Notes: generated by a model from the sequence alone, not told the origin. A stretch of 32,093 nucleotides of DNA from Spirochaetaceae bacterium (GCA_007695055.1 REEM01000066.1:1-32093); one strand, 5' to 3'. Counted from the stretch's first letter, positions 7,853-16,516 are shown. Translations and numbers: made by a program.

Positions 7853-7955
7853 AGACAATCCATGTCGTATTCGACAAGAGAGGGCATACCCAAGGGGCCG
7901 TGACAGCGTTCCAAGCCCCAAGGATAGTGCTTTCAAGAAAAACAGGAGGCAAGAG

Positions 7956-9287
7956 ATGAGGAGATTTAAGGTTGTCGCCATGACTTTTATGGTCATTGGC
8001 GCGCTCGCGCTAGTGGTTGCGGGTTGTGAACCAGCCGCTGACGATGCTGTGGCTGCAACGAATCCTACCGATAATCCGTGGACCGATGGAGTAGACCTCT
8101 CCGGAACCGAGGTTGAGATTTTTGGGGCTTTTGTAGATGAGGACGCCCGCCGCTTCCAGGCCAGCATGCGACCATTCATTGAACAAACCGGGATTAACGT
8201 GATTTACGAGGGCTCCGGTGACTTTGAGTCACTCATTACCATTCGTGCAGAGGGTGGAGATCCACCCGATATCGCTGCCTTTCCGCAGCCGGGCCTCATG
8301 TACGATCTCGCCGATAGCGGACACGTTGTAAACCTGTATGACTGGTTTAGTCGCGACTATCTGCTGCAGCAGTACGCCGAGAGCTGGCTCGATATCGTTG
8401 AGCATGAAGGCGAAATGCTGGGTGCGTGGTATCGCACAAGTATCAAAAGTCTGGTTTGGTATCCCAAGCCCGAGTTTGAGGCAGCCGGATACGAAATCCC
8501 CGAGACCTGGGACGAGCTTATTGCACTCTCCGACCAGATGGTAGCCGACGGAACACCTCCTTGGACCATTGGTATTGAGAGCGCCGGTGCAACCGGCTGG
8601 GTGGCTACCGACTGGCTTGAGGACATCATGCTTCGCACAGCTCCGCCGGAAGTTTACGACGCCTGGATCATTGGTGAACATCCCTTTGACTCACCTGAAG
8701 TACGCCGAGCTGTAGAGATTATGTCCGAGATCTGGATGAACAACGACTACGTGCTTGGTGGAACCACTTCCATTCTTACCGTGCCGTTTGGTGATGCACC
8801 AAACGCAATGTTCAGTGACCCCCCTGCTGCATGGATGCATCGCCAGGCAAGCTTCATCCCGGCCTTCTTTCCCGACGGCGTAACAGTGGGTGAAGACGTG
8901 GACTTCTTTTACCTTCCGCCCATTGATGCAGAGCAAGGTAGTCCAGTTCTCACAGCCGGTGATGCGCTGGGCGCCATGGTTGATCGACCAGAAGTCCGAG
9001 CGGTCATGCGCTATCTCACTACCGGTGAGTCGACCCGCGCATGGCTTGAGTCCGGCGGATTTGTGTCTCCTCATCTGGACACCTCACTTGACTGGTATCC
9101 GACCGACACCGACCGCCGCTACGCCGAGATCCTTTTAGATGCAGATACGGTCCGGTTCGACGCATCCGACATGATGCCGGGTGCCGTTGGTACCGGTAGT
9201 TTCTGGACCGGTATGGTTGACTACGTTTCCGGAGACGAGCTTGGGCGAGTCCTGCGCGAGATTGACAACAGTTGGCCACGAGACTAA
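7956..9287 (+). CDS. Carbohydrate ABC transporter substrate-binding lipoprotein
   Basis: This 443-residue family 1 extracellular solute-binding protein is closest in style to alpha-glucoside-type (AglE-like) binders. The N-terminus is a lipoprotein signal: basic MRRFK, a hydrophobic run, then LVVAGC with Cys24 as the lipidated residue. The mature part has the family's pattern: FEIF-like first strand EVEIFGAF, then FIEQTGINVIYEGSGDFES and GGDPPDIAAFPQPGLMYDLA, which is the typical substrate-protein hinge region, and later TWDELIALSDQM. The start is fixed by CAGGAGG before the ATG and by the lipobox. A longer frame from 7824 would bury the signal peptide. It is the first gene of the uptake operon. 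The substrate is probably an oligosaccharide or glucoside; sequence alone does not decide. Confidence 0.88.
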   Translation: MRRFKVVAMTFMVIGALALVVAGCEPAADDAVAATNPTDNPWTDGVDLSGTEVEIFGAFVDEDARRFQASMRPFIEQTGINVIYEGSGDFESLITIRAEGGDPPDIAAFPQPGLMYDLADSGHVVNLYDWFSRDYLLQQYAESWLDIVEHEGEMLGAWYRTSIKSLVWYPKPEFEAAGYEIPETWDELIALSDQMVADGTPPWTIGIESAGATGWVATDWLEDIMLRTAPPEVYDAWIIGEHPFDSPEVRRAVEIMSEIWMNNDYVLGGTTSILTVPFGDAPNAMFSDPPAAWMHRQASFIPAFFPDGVTVGEDVDFFYLPPIDAEQGSPVLTAGDALGAMVDRPEVRAVMRYLTTGESTRAWLESGGFVSPHLDTSLDWYPTDTDRRYAEILLDADTVRFDASDMMPGAVGTGSFWTGMVDYVSGDELGRVLREIDNSWPRD

Positions 9288-9336
9288 CGCAGTTGGTTGG
9301 ACACGCAACATGTCGTGTTGATTAAGCTTTTGTTGA

Positions 9337-9363
9337 GCTGTGGCCCCTTTTTGGGGCTGCAGC
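9337..9363 (+). promoter_or_regulatory. Stem-loop between binding-protein and permease genes
   Basis: The left arm GCTGTGGCCCC (9337-9347) pairs with the right arm GGGGCTGCAGC (9353-9363) over 11 bp, two of them G-U, around a TTTTT loop. No T run follows the stem, so simple termination is unlikely. Hairpins at this junction in sugar ABC operons are known to protect the upstream binding-protein mRNA and give it higher expression than the permeases. Confidence 0.55.
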
Positions 9364-9384
9364 CTTCTAACCGTAGGTGGGGGA

Positions 9385-10488
9385 ATGAGTAGCGTAGCTA
9401 AGAAAGATCGTGCATTCGAAATTTTCGCGGCGACTCCGGCCCGTATTCTTGTTGCATTAATTATCCCAACGATTACTTTTTTCGTACTGCTGTGGAGTTT
9501 TAACTTCATGCGGGATACCCGTGCACCAAGAATAATGGTCGCGATCGTAGCTTTGGTTGTGGGAGTCGGTGGTGTCTGGGCACTCTACTTGGCACTTAAT
9601 CATCTAGTGACTCAGATGCCCATGCGCATACGGGACTCACTCCTTCCCTATGTTTTTGTCGGCCCGGCCTTGGCGGTGTTGACAGCATATATTGTTTTAC
9701 CGTCATTGCGCACCGTTACCTTGAGTCTCATGAACCGTGCAGGCACCGAGTTTGTTGGGCTTGACAACTATATCTTTGCATTTACCGATCCATCAATGCT
9801 CATTACGCTGCGGAACACCTTTCTGTGGTTAATCATTGTTCCTGCTTTTACCGTTTCTCTTGGATTGCTCATTGCGGTTCTGGTAGACAGGATGAGCGAA
9901 ACAGGGGAAAAAATTGCTAAGACCTTCATCTTTCTCCCCTTGGCTATTTCGTTTGTTGGCGCCAGCGTTATCTGGCGCTTCATCTACTTCTACCAGCCTG
10001 CTGGAATGGTTCAGCCCGGTTTGCTCAACGCTATTGTCGTGGCTCTTGGTGGCTCGCCGCAGGGTTGGTTGACCATTCGGCCATGGAACAATTTCTTTCT
10101 CATTGCCATCATGATCTGGTTACAGACTGGATTTGCAATGGTCATATTGTCGGCGGCTGTAAAAGGGGTGCCTGGCGACCTGTTAGATGCTGCACGCATT
10201 GATGGGGCCGGTGAGATTCGCGTTTTCTTCAATGTCATTATTCCCTATGTAAGCGGAACGATCCTGACGGTCACCACAACCATACTCATCTTGGTACTGA
10301 AGATTTTTGATGTCGTGTTCGTCATGACAAGCGGTCAGTTCCAAACCGGAGTTGTCGCGTTCCGAATGTATCAGGAAGCCTTTATTTTCAGACACTTTGG
10401 ACGAGGTGCCGCCTTAGCGACCTTGCTTTTTATTGGCGTATTGCCAATCATGATTCGGAATATGAAATCTATGAAGGAGCGGAGGTAA
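9385..10488 (+). CDS. Sugar ABC transporter permease 1 (AglF/MalF type)
   Basis: This 367-residue inner-membrane permease has two extra N-terminal membrane segments (about residues 19-39 and 50-72), then the six-helix transporter core. The cytoplasmic EAA loop that contacts the ATPase is visible as DAARIDGAGEIRVFFNVIIP, followed by helices of the C-terminal core, where ILVLKIFDVVFVMT is typical of the family. The start at 9385 has GGTGGGGG immediately upstream and fits family length. The longer frame from 9340 would begin inside the stem-loop. The permease works with the lipoprotein at 7956 and the permease at 10492. No ATP-binding subunit is encoded nearby, so a shared ATPase elsewhere (MsmK/UgpC type) is inferred. 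Confidence 0.9.
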   Translation: MSSVAKKDRAFEIFAATPARILVALIIPTITFFVLLWSFNFMRDTRAPRIMVAIVALVVGVGGVWALYLALNHLVTQMPMRIRDSLLPYVFVGPALAVLTAYIVLPSLRTVTLSLMNRAGTEFVGLDNYIFAFTDPSMLITLRNTFLWLIIVPAFTVSLGLLIAVLVDRMSETGEKIAKTFIFLPLAISFVGASVIWRFIYFYQPAGMVQPGLLNAIVVALGGSPQGWLTIRPWNNFFLIAIMIWLQTGFAMVILSAAVKGVPGDLLDAARIDGAGEIRVFFNVIIPYVSGTILTVTTTILILVLKIFDVVFVMTSGQFQTGVVAFRMYQEAFIFRHFGRGAALATLLFIGVLPIMIRNMKSMKERR

Positions 10489-10491
10489 ACC

Positions 10492-11394
10492 ATGAGTACA
10501 TCAGTTTCCAATACCGCTGCCGCTCCATTGACGCTGCAGCAGAAAAGAATCCGTGCAATCCTTGCGGGCATTCCGGTTCGACTTACGGTGCTTATACTGG
10601 TTGTAATCTGGACCGTGCCTACTTTGGGGCTCCTGGTGAGTTCATTTAGACCAGCGGCAGCAATACGAAGCACAGGCTGGTGGACGGCGCTCTTTGCTCC
10701 GTTTACCGCGGACTGGACGCTTGCCAACTACATACAGGTAATTGGTGCCGACCGCATGGGACTTGCCTTCAGTAACAGTTTGCTCATTACCATTCCAGCA
10801 ACCGTTATTCCTATTACTATTGCGGCCTTTGCCGCTTTTGCGTTGGCCTGGATGGATTTCCCTGGGCGTAAGTTGGCCTTTATCATCGTCGTTGGCCTCA
10901 TGGTTGTGCCGCTGCAAATGTCCCTTATTCCCGTTCTCCGCGTCTATACCAATCTGCGGCTCAACGGCACCTATCTGGGAATGTGGTTAGCGCATACCGG
11001 ATTTGGTCTCCCGCTGGCGACATACCTACTCTATGGGTACATATCCTCCATTCCAAAAGAAATTCTGGAGTCTGCTCATGCGGATGGGGCCAGTCCTATG
11101 CTGACCTTTACCAGACTCATTATGCCTTTGTCCGTGCCTGCGGTGGCATCATTTGCTATCTTCCAGTTCCTCTGGGTCTGGAACGACCTGCTGGTAGCCT
11201 TGGTATTCCTTGGAACGCGATCTGCGAATGTAATTGTCACAACGCGTCTTGCCGAGCTTGTAGGGTCTCGTGGACAGGACTGGCACGTTCTCACTGCGGG
11301 AGCTTTTTTGACCATCATTGTTCCTTTATTTGTCTTTCTCTCGCTTCAAAGATTCTTTGTGCGCGGTATGATGGCTGGCTCGGTCAAGGGATAA
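10492..11394 (+). CDS. Sugar ABC transporter permease 2 (AglG/MalG type)
   Basis: This 300-residue permease has the six-helix core typical of the MalG side. The first helix lies at about residues 24-48. The core region includes FSNSLLITIPATVIPITIAA, and the EAA loop reads ESAHADGASPMLTFTRLIMP. The closing FLSLQRFFVRGMMAGSVKG is the classic MalG-type C-terminus, where QRFFVRG.. GAVKG is nearly diagnostic. It starts three bases after the previous stop, with GGAGG inside the end of the upstream gene, so the permeases are co-translated as a heterodimer. A large inverted repeat follows the stop and separates it from the regulator gene. Confidence 0.92.
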   Translation: MSTSVSNTAAAPLTLQQKRIRAILAGIPVRLTVLILVVIWTVPTLGLLVSSFRPAAAIRSTGWWTALFAPFTADWTLANYIQVIGADRMGLAFSNSLLITIPATVIPITIAAFAAFALAWMDFPGRKLAFIIVVGLMVVPLQMSLIPVLRVYTNLRLNGTYLGMWLAHTGFGLPLATYLLYGYISSIPKEILESAHADGASPMLTFTRLIMPLSVPAVASFAIFQFLWVWNDLLVALVFLGTRSANVIVTTRLAELVGSRGQDWHVLTAGAFLTIIVPLFVFLSLQRFFVRGMMAGSVKG

Positions 11395-11411
11395 ACACAT
11401 TACAGGGACAA

Positions 11412-11460
11412 CACATGGTGTCTGGGCTGGTGCTGCGGCAGCAAACCCAGACACCATGTG
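11412..11460 (+). repeat. Long perfect inverted repeat between permease and regulator genes
   Basis: CACATGGTGTCTGGG (11412-11426) is exactly complementary to 11446-11460. The 19-base interior carries a second small stem, TGCTG (11431-11435) with CAGCA (11439-11443). There is no T run after it, so it is not a standard terminator. It sits 37 bases before the regulator start. Each arm also contains an ACAC-N3-GTG(T)-like near-palindrome, so the two arms could be paired binding sites. Confidence 0.7.
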
Positions 11461-11496
11461 GCAACCTAACAAGGCCGAACAACAAGGAAGCACAAC

Positions 11497-12561
11497 ATGA
11501 AACCTAGACGTGTTTCGGCTCAAGATGTCGCCGAGCGAGCTGGTGTTTCCCGAACGACGGTGTCCTTTGTACTTAACAACAGCCCAGGGAAGAGCATAAC
11601 CGAGGAAACCCGGCGCCGAGTTCTACGCGCTGCAGATGAACTAGGGTACATGCCGAATCAAGACGCACGACGACTAGCATTGGTCCGTTCCAGTGCCATT
11701 GGAGTGTTCATTACTCATTCACAGTATGTGTACAGCGATGTATTCATAAGTCGCGTTATTGAGGGGATGTCGCAAGCCGTAAATCGGAATCGCATCCAGC
11801 TGGTCATACAGCCTCTTCGTTTTGAGGATCACGGATATCTGCGCTTAGTAGAAGAGTCCGGAGTCCAAGGGGTTATCCTCATCAATACTCGTGAGAAAGA
11901 TCCCGGGGTAGCCGAGCTTTGCAACCATGGGATCCCCGCGGTTTCTATAGACTTCATGGAGGACTCACCGGTTGACCAGGTGTATGTAGACAATCGGGGC
12001 GCGGCCCGGGAGATCGTTAAGCTCGTTCTGGAGTGGGGGCACCGTGATGTTGCCATGATCACCCATGCTCCGCTGGAGTTCTCTGCATCTCGTCGGCGCT
12101 TCGAGGGGTATCGCGAAGCGCTCGCGGAGTATGGAACGGGAATGAATGAGGCGCGGGTTTATTACGGTAGCTTTTCAGAGGACAGCGGCTACAAGGCAAT
12201 GATCGAGCTGCTGCGCAGTCAACCAAGGCCGACTGCGGTGTTTGCCGGAAACGACATGATTGCGTATGGTGCGCTCATGGCTTGTCGCGATATAGGTGTC
12301 GCGGTGCCGGACGATATCTCTATTGTGGGTTTTGACGACGACTATCTCTCCCGGTACACAAATCCGCCGCTGACGACTATGGCGCTGCCCGCTGCTGGGC
12401 TTGGCTCCGAGGCAGTCAACCTGCTTATACGGCGCATTCAGGCAGGCAGGGATGCGGAGACTGGAAGCCAAGGCTTGGTCCCGCAACGCATTGTTCTGCC
12501 TACTCATATCTCTATTCGAGGAAGCTGCCAGCGATTACGGGAGTCTGGGCCGGAAAACTAG
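11497..12561 (+). CDS. LacI family transcriptional regulator
   Basis: This 354-residue regulator has an N-terminal helix-turn-helix at about residues 6-26 (VSAQDVAERAGVSRTTVSFV), then the LNN and hinge-region pattern (RRRVLRAADELGYMPN). A periplasmic-binding-protein-like effector domain occupies about 60-345, with IGVFI, GVILINT, VYVDNRGAA, TAVFAGNDMIAYGAL and ISIVGFDD at the expected places. It most probably represses the preceding uptake operon and is relieved by the imported sugar or a derivative. Autoregulation is possible given the inverted repeat just upstream. AAGGA precedes the ATG. It follows the permease gene by about 100 bases on the same strand, so it may be part of the operon or have its own promoter. 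Confidence 0.93.
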   Translation: MKPRRVSAQDVAERAGVSRTTVSFVLNNSPGKSITEETRRRVLRAADELGYMPNQDARRLALVRSSAIGVFITHSQYVYSDVFISRVIEGMSQAVNRNRIQLVIQPLRFEDHGYLRLVEESGVQGVILINTREKDPGVAELCNHGIPAVSIDFMEDSPVDQVYVDNRGAAREIVKLVLEWGHRDVAMITHAPLEFSASRRRFEGYREALAEYGTGMNEARVYYGSFSEDSGYKAMIELLRSQPRPTAVFAGNDMIAYGALMACRDIGVAVPDDISIVGFDDDYLSRYTNPPLTTMALPAAGLGSEAVNLLIRRIQAGRDAETGSQGLVPQRIVLPTHISIRGSCQRLRESGPEN

Positions 12562-12617
12562 GAGAAAATCTTCTAATCACGAATCAGGAGGAGCAAAAAG
12601 CCTGTAGTAGAGTGTAG

Positions 12618-14024
12618 ATGAACACTCGAACAGGGTTTGGAGCGCTACTCTGGGGTTTGCTTGCAAGCAGCATTGCCTGGGCTGGTGCCCCTCTGCCAGA
12701 AGGGGTACACCCCGGCCTTCTCAACGGAACGCGGGTGGAAGTTGCCGCCCGCAGTTACGATCTTGAGACTCAGCTTCTGCGACTCATCATAGGCTTAGAT
12801 GGTGGGACACGTTTGTACCTGCACATGGCAGATGAGGAGCGTACAGACCCCATTTTTGGGATCTCTTCCAACAATCTGCGGGCCGGGCCGGTGCTGTTAA
12901 ACGGCCTCCACCGTGCCGTCCGGTCACCAACTGGTCATGGGCCAGGCTCAAGCGTCTGGGAAGAGACAACTGAGATGCGGTCGGACTTCTCTTTTGAGCC
13001 ATCAAGTCGACGTGGTCTAGAACTCAGCTACCAAGGTTCTGCAAGAGACACCGGAGGGTTCACCCGTATTGGCGTATACGCACTTGAGGAGCGACAGGGA
13101 GTTCCCGGGAGCGGTGTGTCCTTAGGGCACGAGTCGGGCCCTTACGCGTTTGAGGCGCTCACCGGTCTCGTTCGCCCACTACCCGGAACGACCTCTGAAG
13201 ATTGGTTCCTCGGTCGGCGGGATTTCCCCGGAGGATACCTTGCGCACTCGGCACTGAGTTCCCGACTAACAACGGGTGTGCTTAAAGCACGGGCTGCAGG
13301 AGGCATGAGCTATGGTCCGCTCGTGCGTTCCGGTATCTGGGGCCGCGCTCTGGTGAGCGTAGAGGGGCCAGCTGCTATCCTCCGGTTTTTAGGCGCGGTG
13401 AGCAACCCGGACTACCGGGCTCCCGACGGCCGGGTACCACCCATGAGACGTTACACCGACGTGTCACTGCGCATACCCGGTGAGGGAGCATTCTCGGTAT
13501 TCGGAGGCATAGCATCACGCTCCGGTCAGGTTCCATTTTCGGTACATGAGAGTGCCGTACACCGGCGGGAGTTCCGTCTTGGTTTTGATTATGAAGGGCA
13601 GCGACTTCGCCTTGGCATGACCGCTAAAGGAGAGAACCTACGCGACCGCAATGACGAGCGAACACGAGATGAGACTCTGAGCACCCAAATTGCATCTGGT
13701 GCCCTTGCCGGTGACGGACTGCGTGCAGTAGCTGAGCACCAGATCACAAGGCGGCTAACAGCAGACGAAGTGGTGTCCGGATACCTCACAGTGAGCAGAG
13801 TTGGTCTTCGGTACAGGGTGCATGCGGTGAGGCTTGAGTTTGATGCAGCCCATAGGAAAGAGCAGGTTGACCGTTTCATGGTACGCGGTGCGTCCTATGT
13901 CTCCTATGGCGACTGGAGTCTCAATCTCATACTTTCAAGCGATATCAGCCCTATGTCTGAGTCGGAGTTTGAGCAAGACTGGAGTGCACGACTGGAGCTG
14001 CGGCGCGTGTTTCACATTCGCTAA
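12618..14024 (+). CDS. Exported protein of unknown function, possibly outer-membrane beta-barrel
   Basis: This 468-residue protein has a clear signal peptide at about residues 1-22 ending in AWA before GAP. I do not recognise a family. The rest is rich in alternating polar and hydrophobic stretches with many Arg, Gly and Ser (for example RLRLGMTAKGENL and VGLRYRVHAVRLEFDAAHR), as in beta-barrels. The end is SARLELRRVFHIR, an amphipathic strand but lacking the usual terminal Phe. The start is the first ATG after an in-frame stop; the GGAGG upstream is about 30 bases away, so translation initiation looks weak. It lies 56 bases after the LacI-type gene on the same strand. A role in outer-membrane passage of the same substrate is possible but unsupported. 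Confidence 0.6.
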   Translation: MNTRTGFGALLWGLLASSIAWAGAPLPEGVHPGLLNGTRVEVAARSYDLETQLLRLIIGLDGGTRLYLHMADEERTDPIFGISSNNLRAGPVLLNGLHRAVRSPTGHGPGSSVWEETTEMRSDFSFEPSSRRGLELSYQGSARDTGGFTRIGVYALEERQGVPGSGVSLGHESGPYAFEALTGLVRPLPGTTSEDWFLGRRDFPGGYLAHSALSSRLTTGVLKARAAGGMSYGPLVRSGIWGRALVSVEGPAAILRFLGAVSNPDYRAPDGRVPPMRRYTDVSLRIPGEGAFSVFGGIASRSGQVPFSVHESAVHRREFRLGFDYEGQRLRLGMTAKGENLRDRNDERTRDETLSTQIASGALAGDGLRAVAEHQITRRLTADEVVSGYLTVSRVGLRYRVHAVRLEFDAAHRKEQVDRFMVRGASYVSYGDWSLNLILSSDISPMSESEFEQDWSARLELRRVFHIR

Positions 14025-14049
14025 GTGGCGTACGTGGGGCGCTGCCGGT

Positions 14050-15042
14050 TTATACGACCTCGTGTTTGCCGTTCCAGTCACCAACGTACAAAACCTCTCG
14101 TTCAAGTTCAAGGCCAAGTCGTTTTTGCACGCTGTCGCGCACACTTTCAATAAGAGTGCGAATGTCCTCGGCAGTGGCCGTTCCGGTATTGATAATAATG
14201 TTTGCGTGCTCTGGGGATATTTGGGCTCCTCCTACACGCAGACCCCGGAGTCCCAGGCTGTCTATGAGCTTGCCGCTTGGAGCCCCATAGTCATGATTGT
14301 TCTTAAAGACAGAGCCCGCCGAGGGAGCCCGAAAATGGCCCTTTGCCTCTCGATCCGCGTGATACTCCTGCATACGACGATGGAGTATCTTGGGATCGGT
14401 CGGAAGCAAGCGGAACTGCGCCTGTAGCATGACGCAGGCGCGGTGTTGAAACGGCGATCTTTTGTAGGCAAAGTCCCTTGATTGTATGGTGTACACCTGG
14501 GCCTGGCCGGTCTCGTCAAAGTAATCAACCGATACAAGACTGTCCGATATCGAACCGCCATAGCACCGAGCGTTCATCCATACCGCGCCACCCACTGTTC
14601 CCGGCATGGAGTACAGGAACTCAATGCCTCCAAGGCCATACTCGGCGGCGACTTCTGTCGCACGGCTCATTGAGAGTCCGGTGCCGAAGCTTACGAGCTC
14701 ACCCTCTCGTTCTACGGAATCAAAGCCAGAGGTGGCAATGACCAGAGCGGGTACACCTTTGTCCGATACCAGGATGTTTGCGCCTCCTCCAAGAACGAAG
14801 TAAGGTATACCCTCCGATAGCGCGGTCTGCAACAAGAGCTGCATATCAGAGACGTTAGACGGCTCGGCATATACTGCTGCGGGCCCCCCAACCTCAAAGG
14901 TGGTTAGCGGTGCAAGGGGGTAGTCAAATTCAATTGTGCCTTCAATATTGATTCTTTGAAAGATTTCTCGTAGCCTATTCACCACACCATGATACCGGAT
15001 AAGTCCAGTGTGGGCCAAGCGCCTATGCATTTTTTCCACCAT
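14050..15042 (-). CDS. murB: UDP-N-acetylenolpyruvoylglucosamine reductase
   Basis: MurB is the cytosolic FAD enzyme that makes UDP-N-acetylmuramate for peptidoglycan. The motifs are PLAPLTTFEVGGPA (FAD entry), FVLGGGANILVSD (FAD pyrophosphate), GIEFLYSMPGTVGGAVWMNA and RCYGG (substrate and flavin contacts), and RAPSAGSVFKN with the catalytic Ser. A conserved Glu follows near the C-terminus in ELEREVLYVGDW. The frame from 15042 gives 330 residues, slightly long. The first about 20 residues are not family-like, and the gene would then start only 25 bases from the divergent cysS start. GTG codons at 14985/14982, or the ATG at 15030 preceded by GGTGG, are reasonable alternatives. It converges on the exported-protein gene with 25 bases between stops and no visible terminator. 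Confidence 0.93.
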   Translation of the reverse strand: MVEKMHRRLAHTGLIRYHGVVNRLREIFQRINIEGTIEFDYPLAPLTTFEVGGPAAVYAEPSNVSDMQLLLQTALSEGIPYFVLGGGANILVSDKGVPALVIATSGFDSVEREGELVSFGTGLSMSRATEVAAEYGLGGIEFLYSMPGTVGGAVWMNARCYGGSISDSLVSVDYFDETGQAQVYTIQSRDFAYKRSPFQHRACVMLQAQFRLLPTDPKILHRRMQEYHADREAKGHFRAPSAGSVFKNNHDYGAPSGKLIDSLGLRGLRVGGAQISPEHANIIINTGTATAEDIRTLIESVRDSVQKRLGLELEREVLYVGDWNGKHEVV

Positions 15043-15067
15043 TCATCGGTACAGAAGGAGTTACCAT

Positions 15068-16516
15068 ATGAAAATCCGCCTTTACAACACACTCGGACGA
15101 GAACTCCAGGCTTTTGAACCCCTAGAAGCAGGCATTGCACGCATGTATGCATGCGGGCCAACAGTGTACAATTACGCGCATATTGGTAATTTACGCACCT
15201 ACGTTTTTGAGGATCTTCTACGGCGTACATTTCTCTACTTTGGGTACAAAGTAGAGCACGTTATGAATGTGACCGATGTGGGCCACTTGACCGATGATGG
15301 TGATGAAGGCGAGGACAAGATGATCAAGAGCGCTCGTGAGCAAGGTAAGTCAGTCTGGGACATTGCCGACTTCTTTGCCGAGGCCTTCTTCCGTGATCTG
15401 GACAAACTCAATGTCGAAATGCCGGAGGTTGTTTGCAAGGCGACAGACCACATTGCCGACATGATTAACCTCATTGGACGACTTGAAGAACGCGGCTACA
15501 CCTATTTGGCTGGAGGGAATCTCTACTTCGATGTTGGAAAGTTTCAGAGGTATGGGGAGCTTGCGTTGCTCGACCGGGCTAAGTTGCAAGCCGGGGCACG
15601 TGTTGAGGTAGATGAGAATAAGCGGAATCCTCAGGATTTCGTCTTATGGTTCACCAAGTCTAAGTTTGATCAGCAGGCAATGCTATGGGACTCACCCTGG
15701 GGTAGAGGCTATCCAGGCTGGCACATAGAGTGCAGCGCCATGAGCATGCGCTATCTAGGGGATCAGTTCGATATACATCTTGGTGGTGTTGACCACATTC
15801 CGGTACACCATACCAACGAAATTGCACAGTCCGAGGCTGCAACGGGAAAGCCCTGGGTACGCTACTGGGTACACGGTGAGTTTCTGGTTATGACCGGTGG
15901 CAAGATGTCCAAATCGGCAGGTGGTTTCATTACCCTCGAGAGTCTTGAACAAATGGGGTATCATCCGCTTGATTACCGGTATTTTTGTCTTGGTGGCCAC
16001 TATCGGACACAGCTACAGTTCACCGAGGACTCGCTCAATGCTGCACAGACGGCGCGGCGCAATCTTCTGGACCGGATCGAACGACTACGGGCCGAAGCGG
16101 CTCGAAATGGGGCTACTACATCGGGCGAAACCGCTTCAGATGACCTTGGAGATGGTGCCCAGGCCCATCTGAGGGCTTTCGAGACGGCAGTTGCCGAGGA
16201 TCTCAACATTCCCAAGGCGCTCGCCGAGCTATGGCAGAGCATGAAGGACGACTCGGTAACAGCGCAGGAACGACTTTGGCTTGCCATGCGCATGGACCGG
16301 ATCCTGGCCATAGGCATTACTGCCGCCGTGGAAGGTCCCTCTGAGGCCGACGCGCCAGATGACGATGCAGCCGAGATAGAGCACCTGATAACCGAGCGGA
16401 ACGAGGCTCGCAATTCACGAAATTTCGCTCGAGCCGATGAAATCCGAAGCTACCTGAAAGAGAAAGGTGTGCTGCTTGAGGACGGGCCTGAAGGCACTCA
16501 TTGGAAACGTGGGTAA
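15068..16516 (+). CDS. cysS: Cysteinyl-tRNA synthetase
   Basis: This 482-residue class I synthetase charges tRNA-Cys. It has the zinc and ATP motifs in order: Cys29 in YACGPTVYNYAHIGN with the HIGH box at 38-41, GWHIECSAM (second Cys ligand), HHTNEIAQSEA (His and Glu ligands), and the KMSKS loop starting at Lys279. The C-terminal helical anticodon region ends with RNSRNFARADEIRSYL, typical of the family, and GPEGTHWKRG. The start is the ATG at 15068 with AGAAGGAG just upstream; an earlier in-frame ATG at 15008 lies inside murB territory and lacks a ribosome site. It is divergent from murB and is followed after 47 bases by an ECF sigma gene, possibly co-transcribed. Confidence 0.96.
   Translation: MKIRLYNTLGRELQAFEPLEAGIARMYACGPTVYNYAHIGNLRTYVFEDLLRRTFLYFGYKVEHVMNVTDVGHLTDDGDEGEDKMIKSAREQGKSVWDIADFFAEAFFRDLDKLNVEMPEVVCKATDHIADMINLIGRLEERGYTYLAGGNLYFDVGKFQRYGELALLDRAKLQAGARVEVDENKRNPQDFVLWFTKSKFDQQAMLWDSPWGRGYPGWHIECSAMSMRYLGDQFDIHLGGVDHIPVHHTNEIAQSEAATGKPWVRYWVHGEFLVMTGGKMSKSAGGFITLESLEQMGYHPLDYRYFCLGGHYRTQLQFTEDSLNAAQTARRNLLDRIERLRAEAARNGATTSGETASDDLGDGAQAHLRAFETAVAEDLNIPKALAELWQSMKDDSVTAQERLWLAMRMDRILAIGITAAVEGPSEADAPDDDAAEIEHLITERNEARNSRNFARADEIRSYLKEKGVLLEDGPEGTHWKRG

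Larger units (their letters stand above)
7617..7955. other. 339-bp divergent intergenic region (ackA / ABC operon)
   Basis: This is the only gap above 300 bases. It holds no convincing gene. From the ackA side it contains a GC hairpin in the ackA leader and a candidate ackA promoter. From the ABC side it contains a candidate sigma70 promoter (7780-7808) and an 18-bp inverted repeat just downstream (7835-7852). There is also a small TGTCG/CGACA stem further into the ABC leader. The remainder is AT-rich and featureless to my eye. Confidence 0.6.

Noticed and set aside
13834-14427. A 197-codon plus-strand frame spanning the end of the exported-protein gene and murB
   Set aside because: It overlaps two better-supported genes in other frames and has no recognisable start context or motif.
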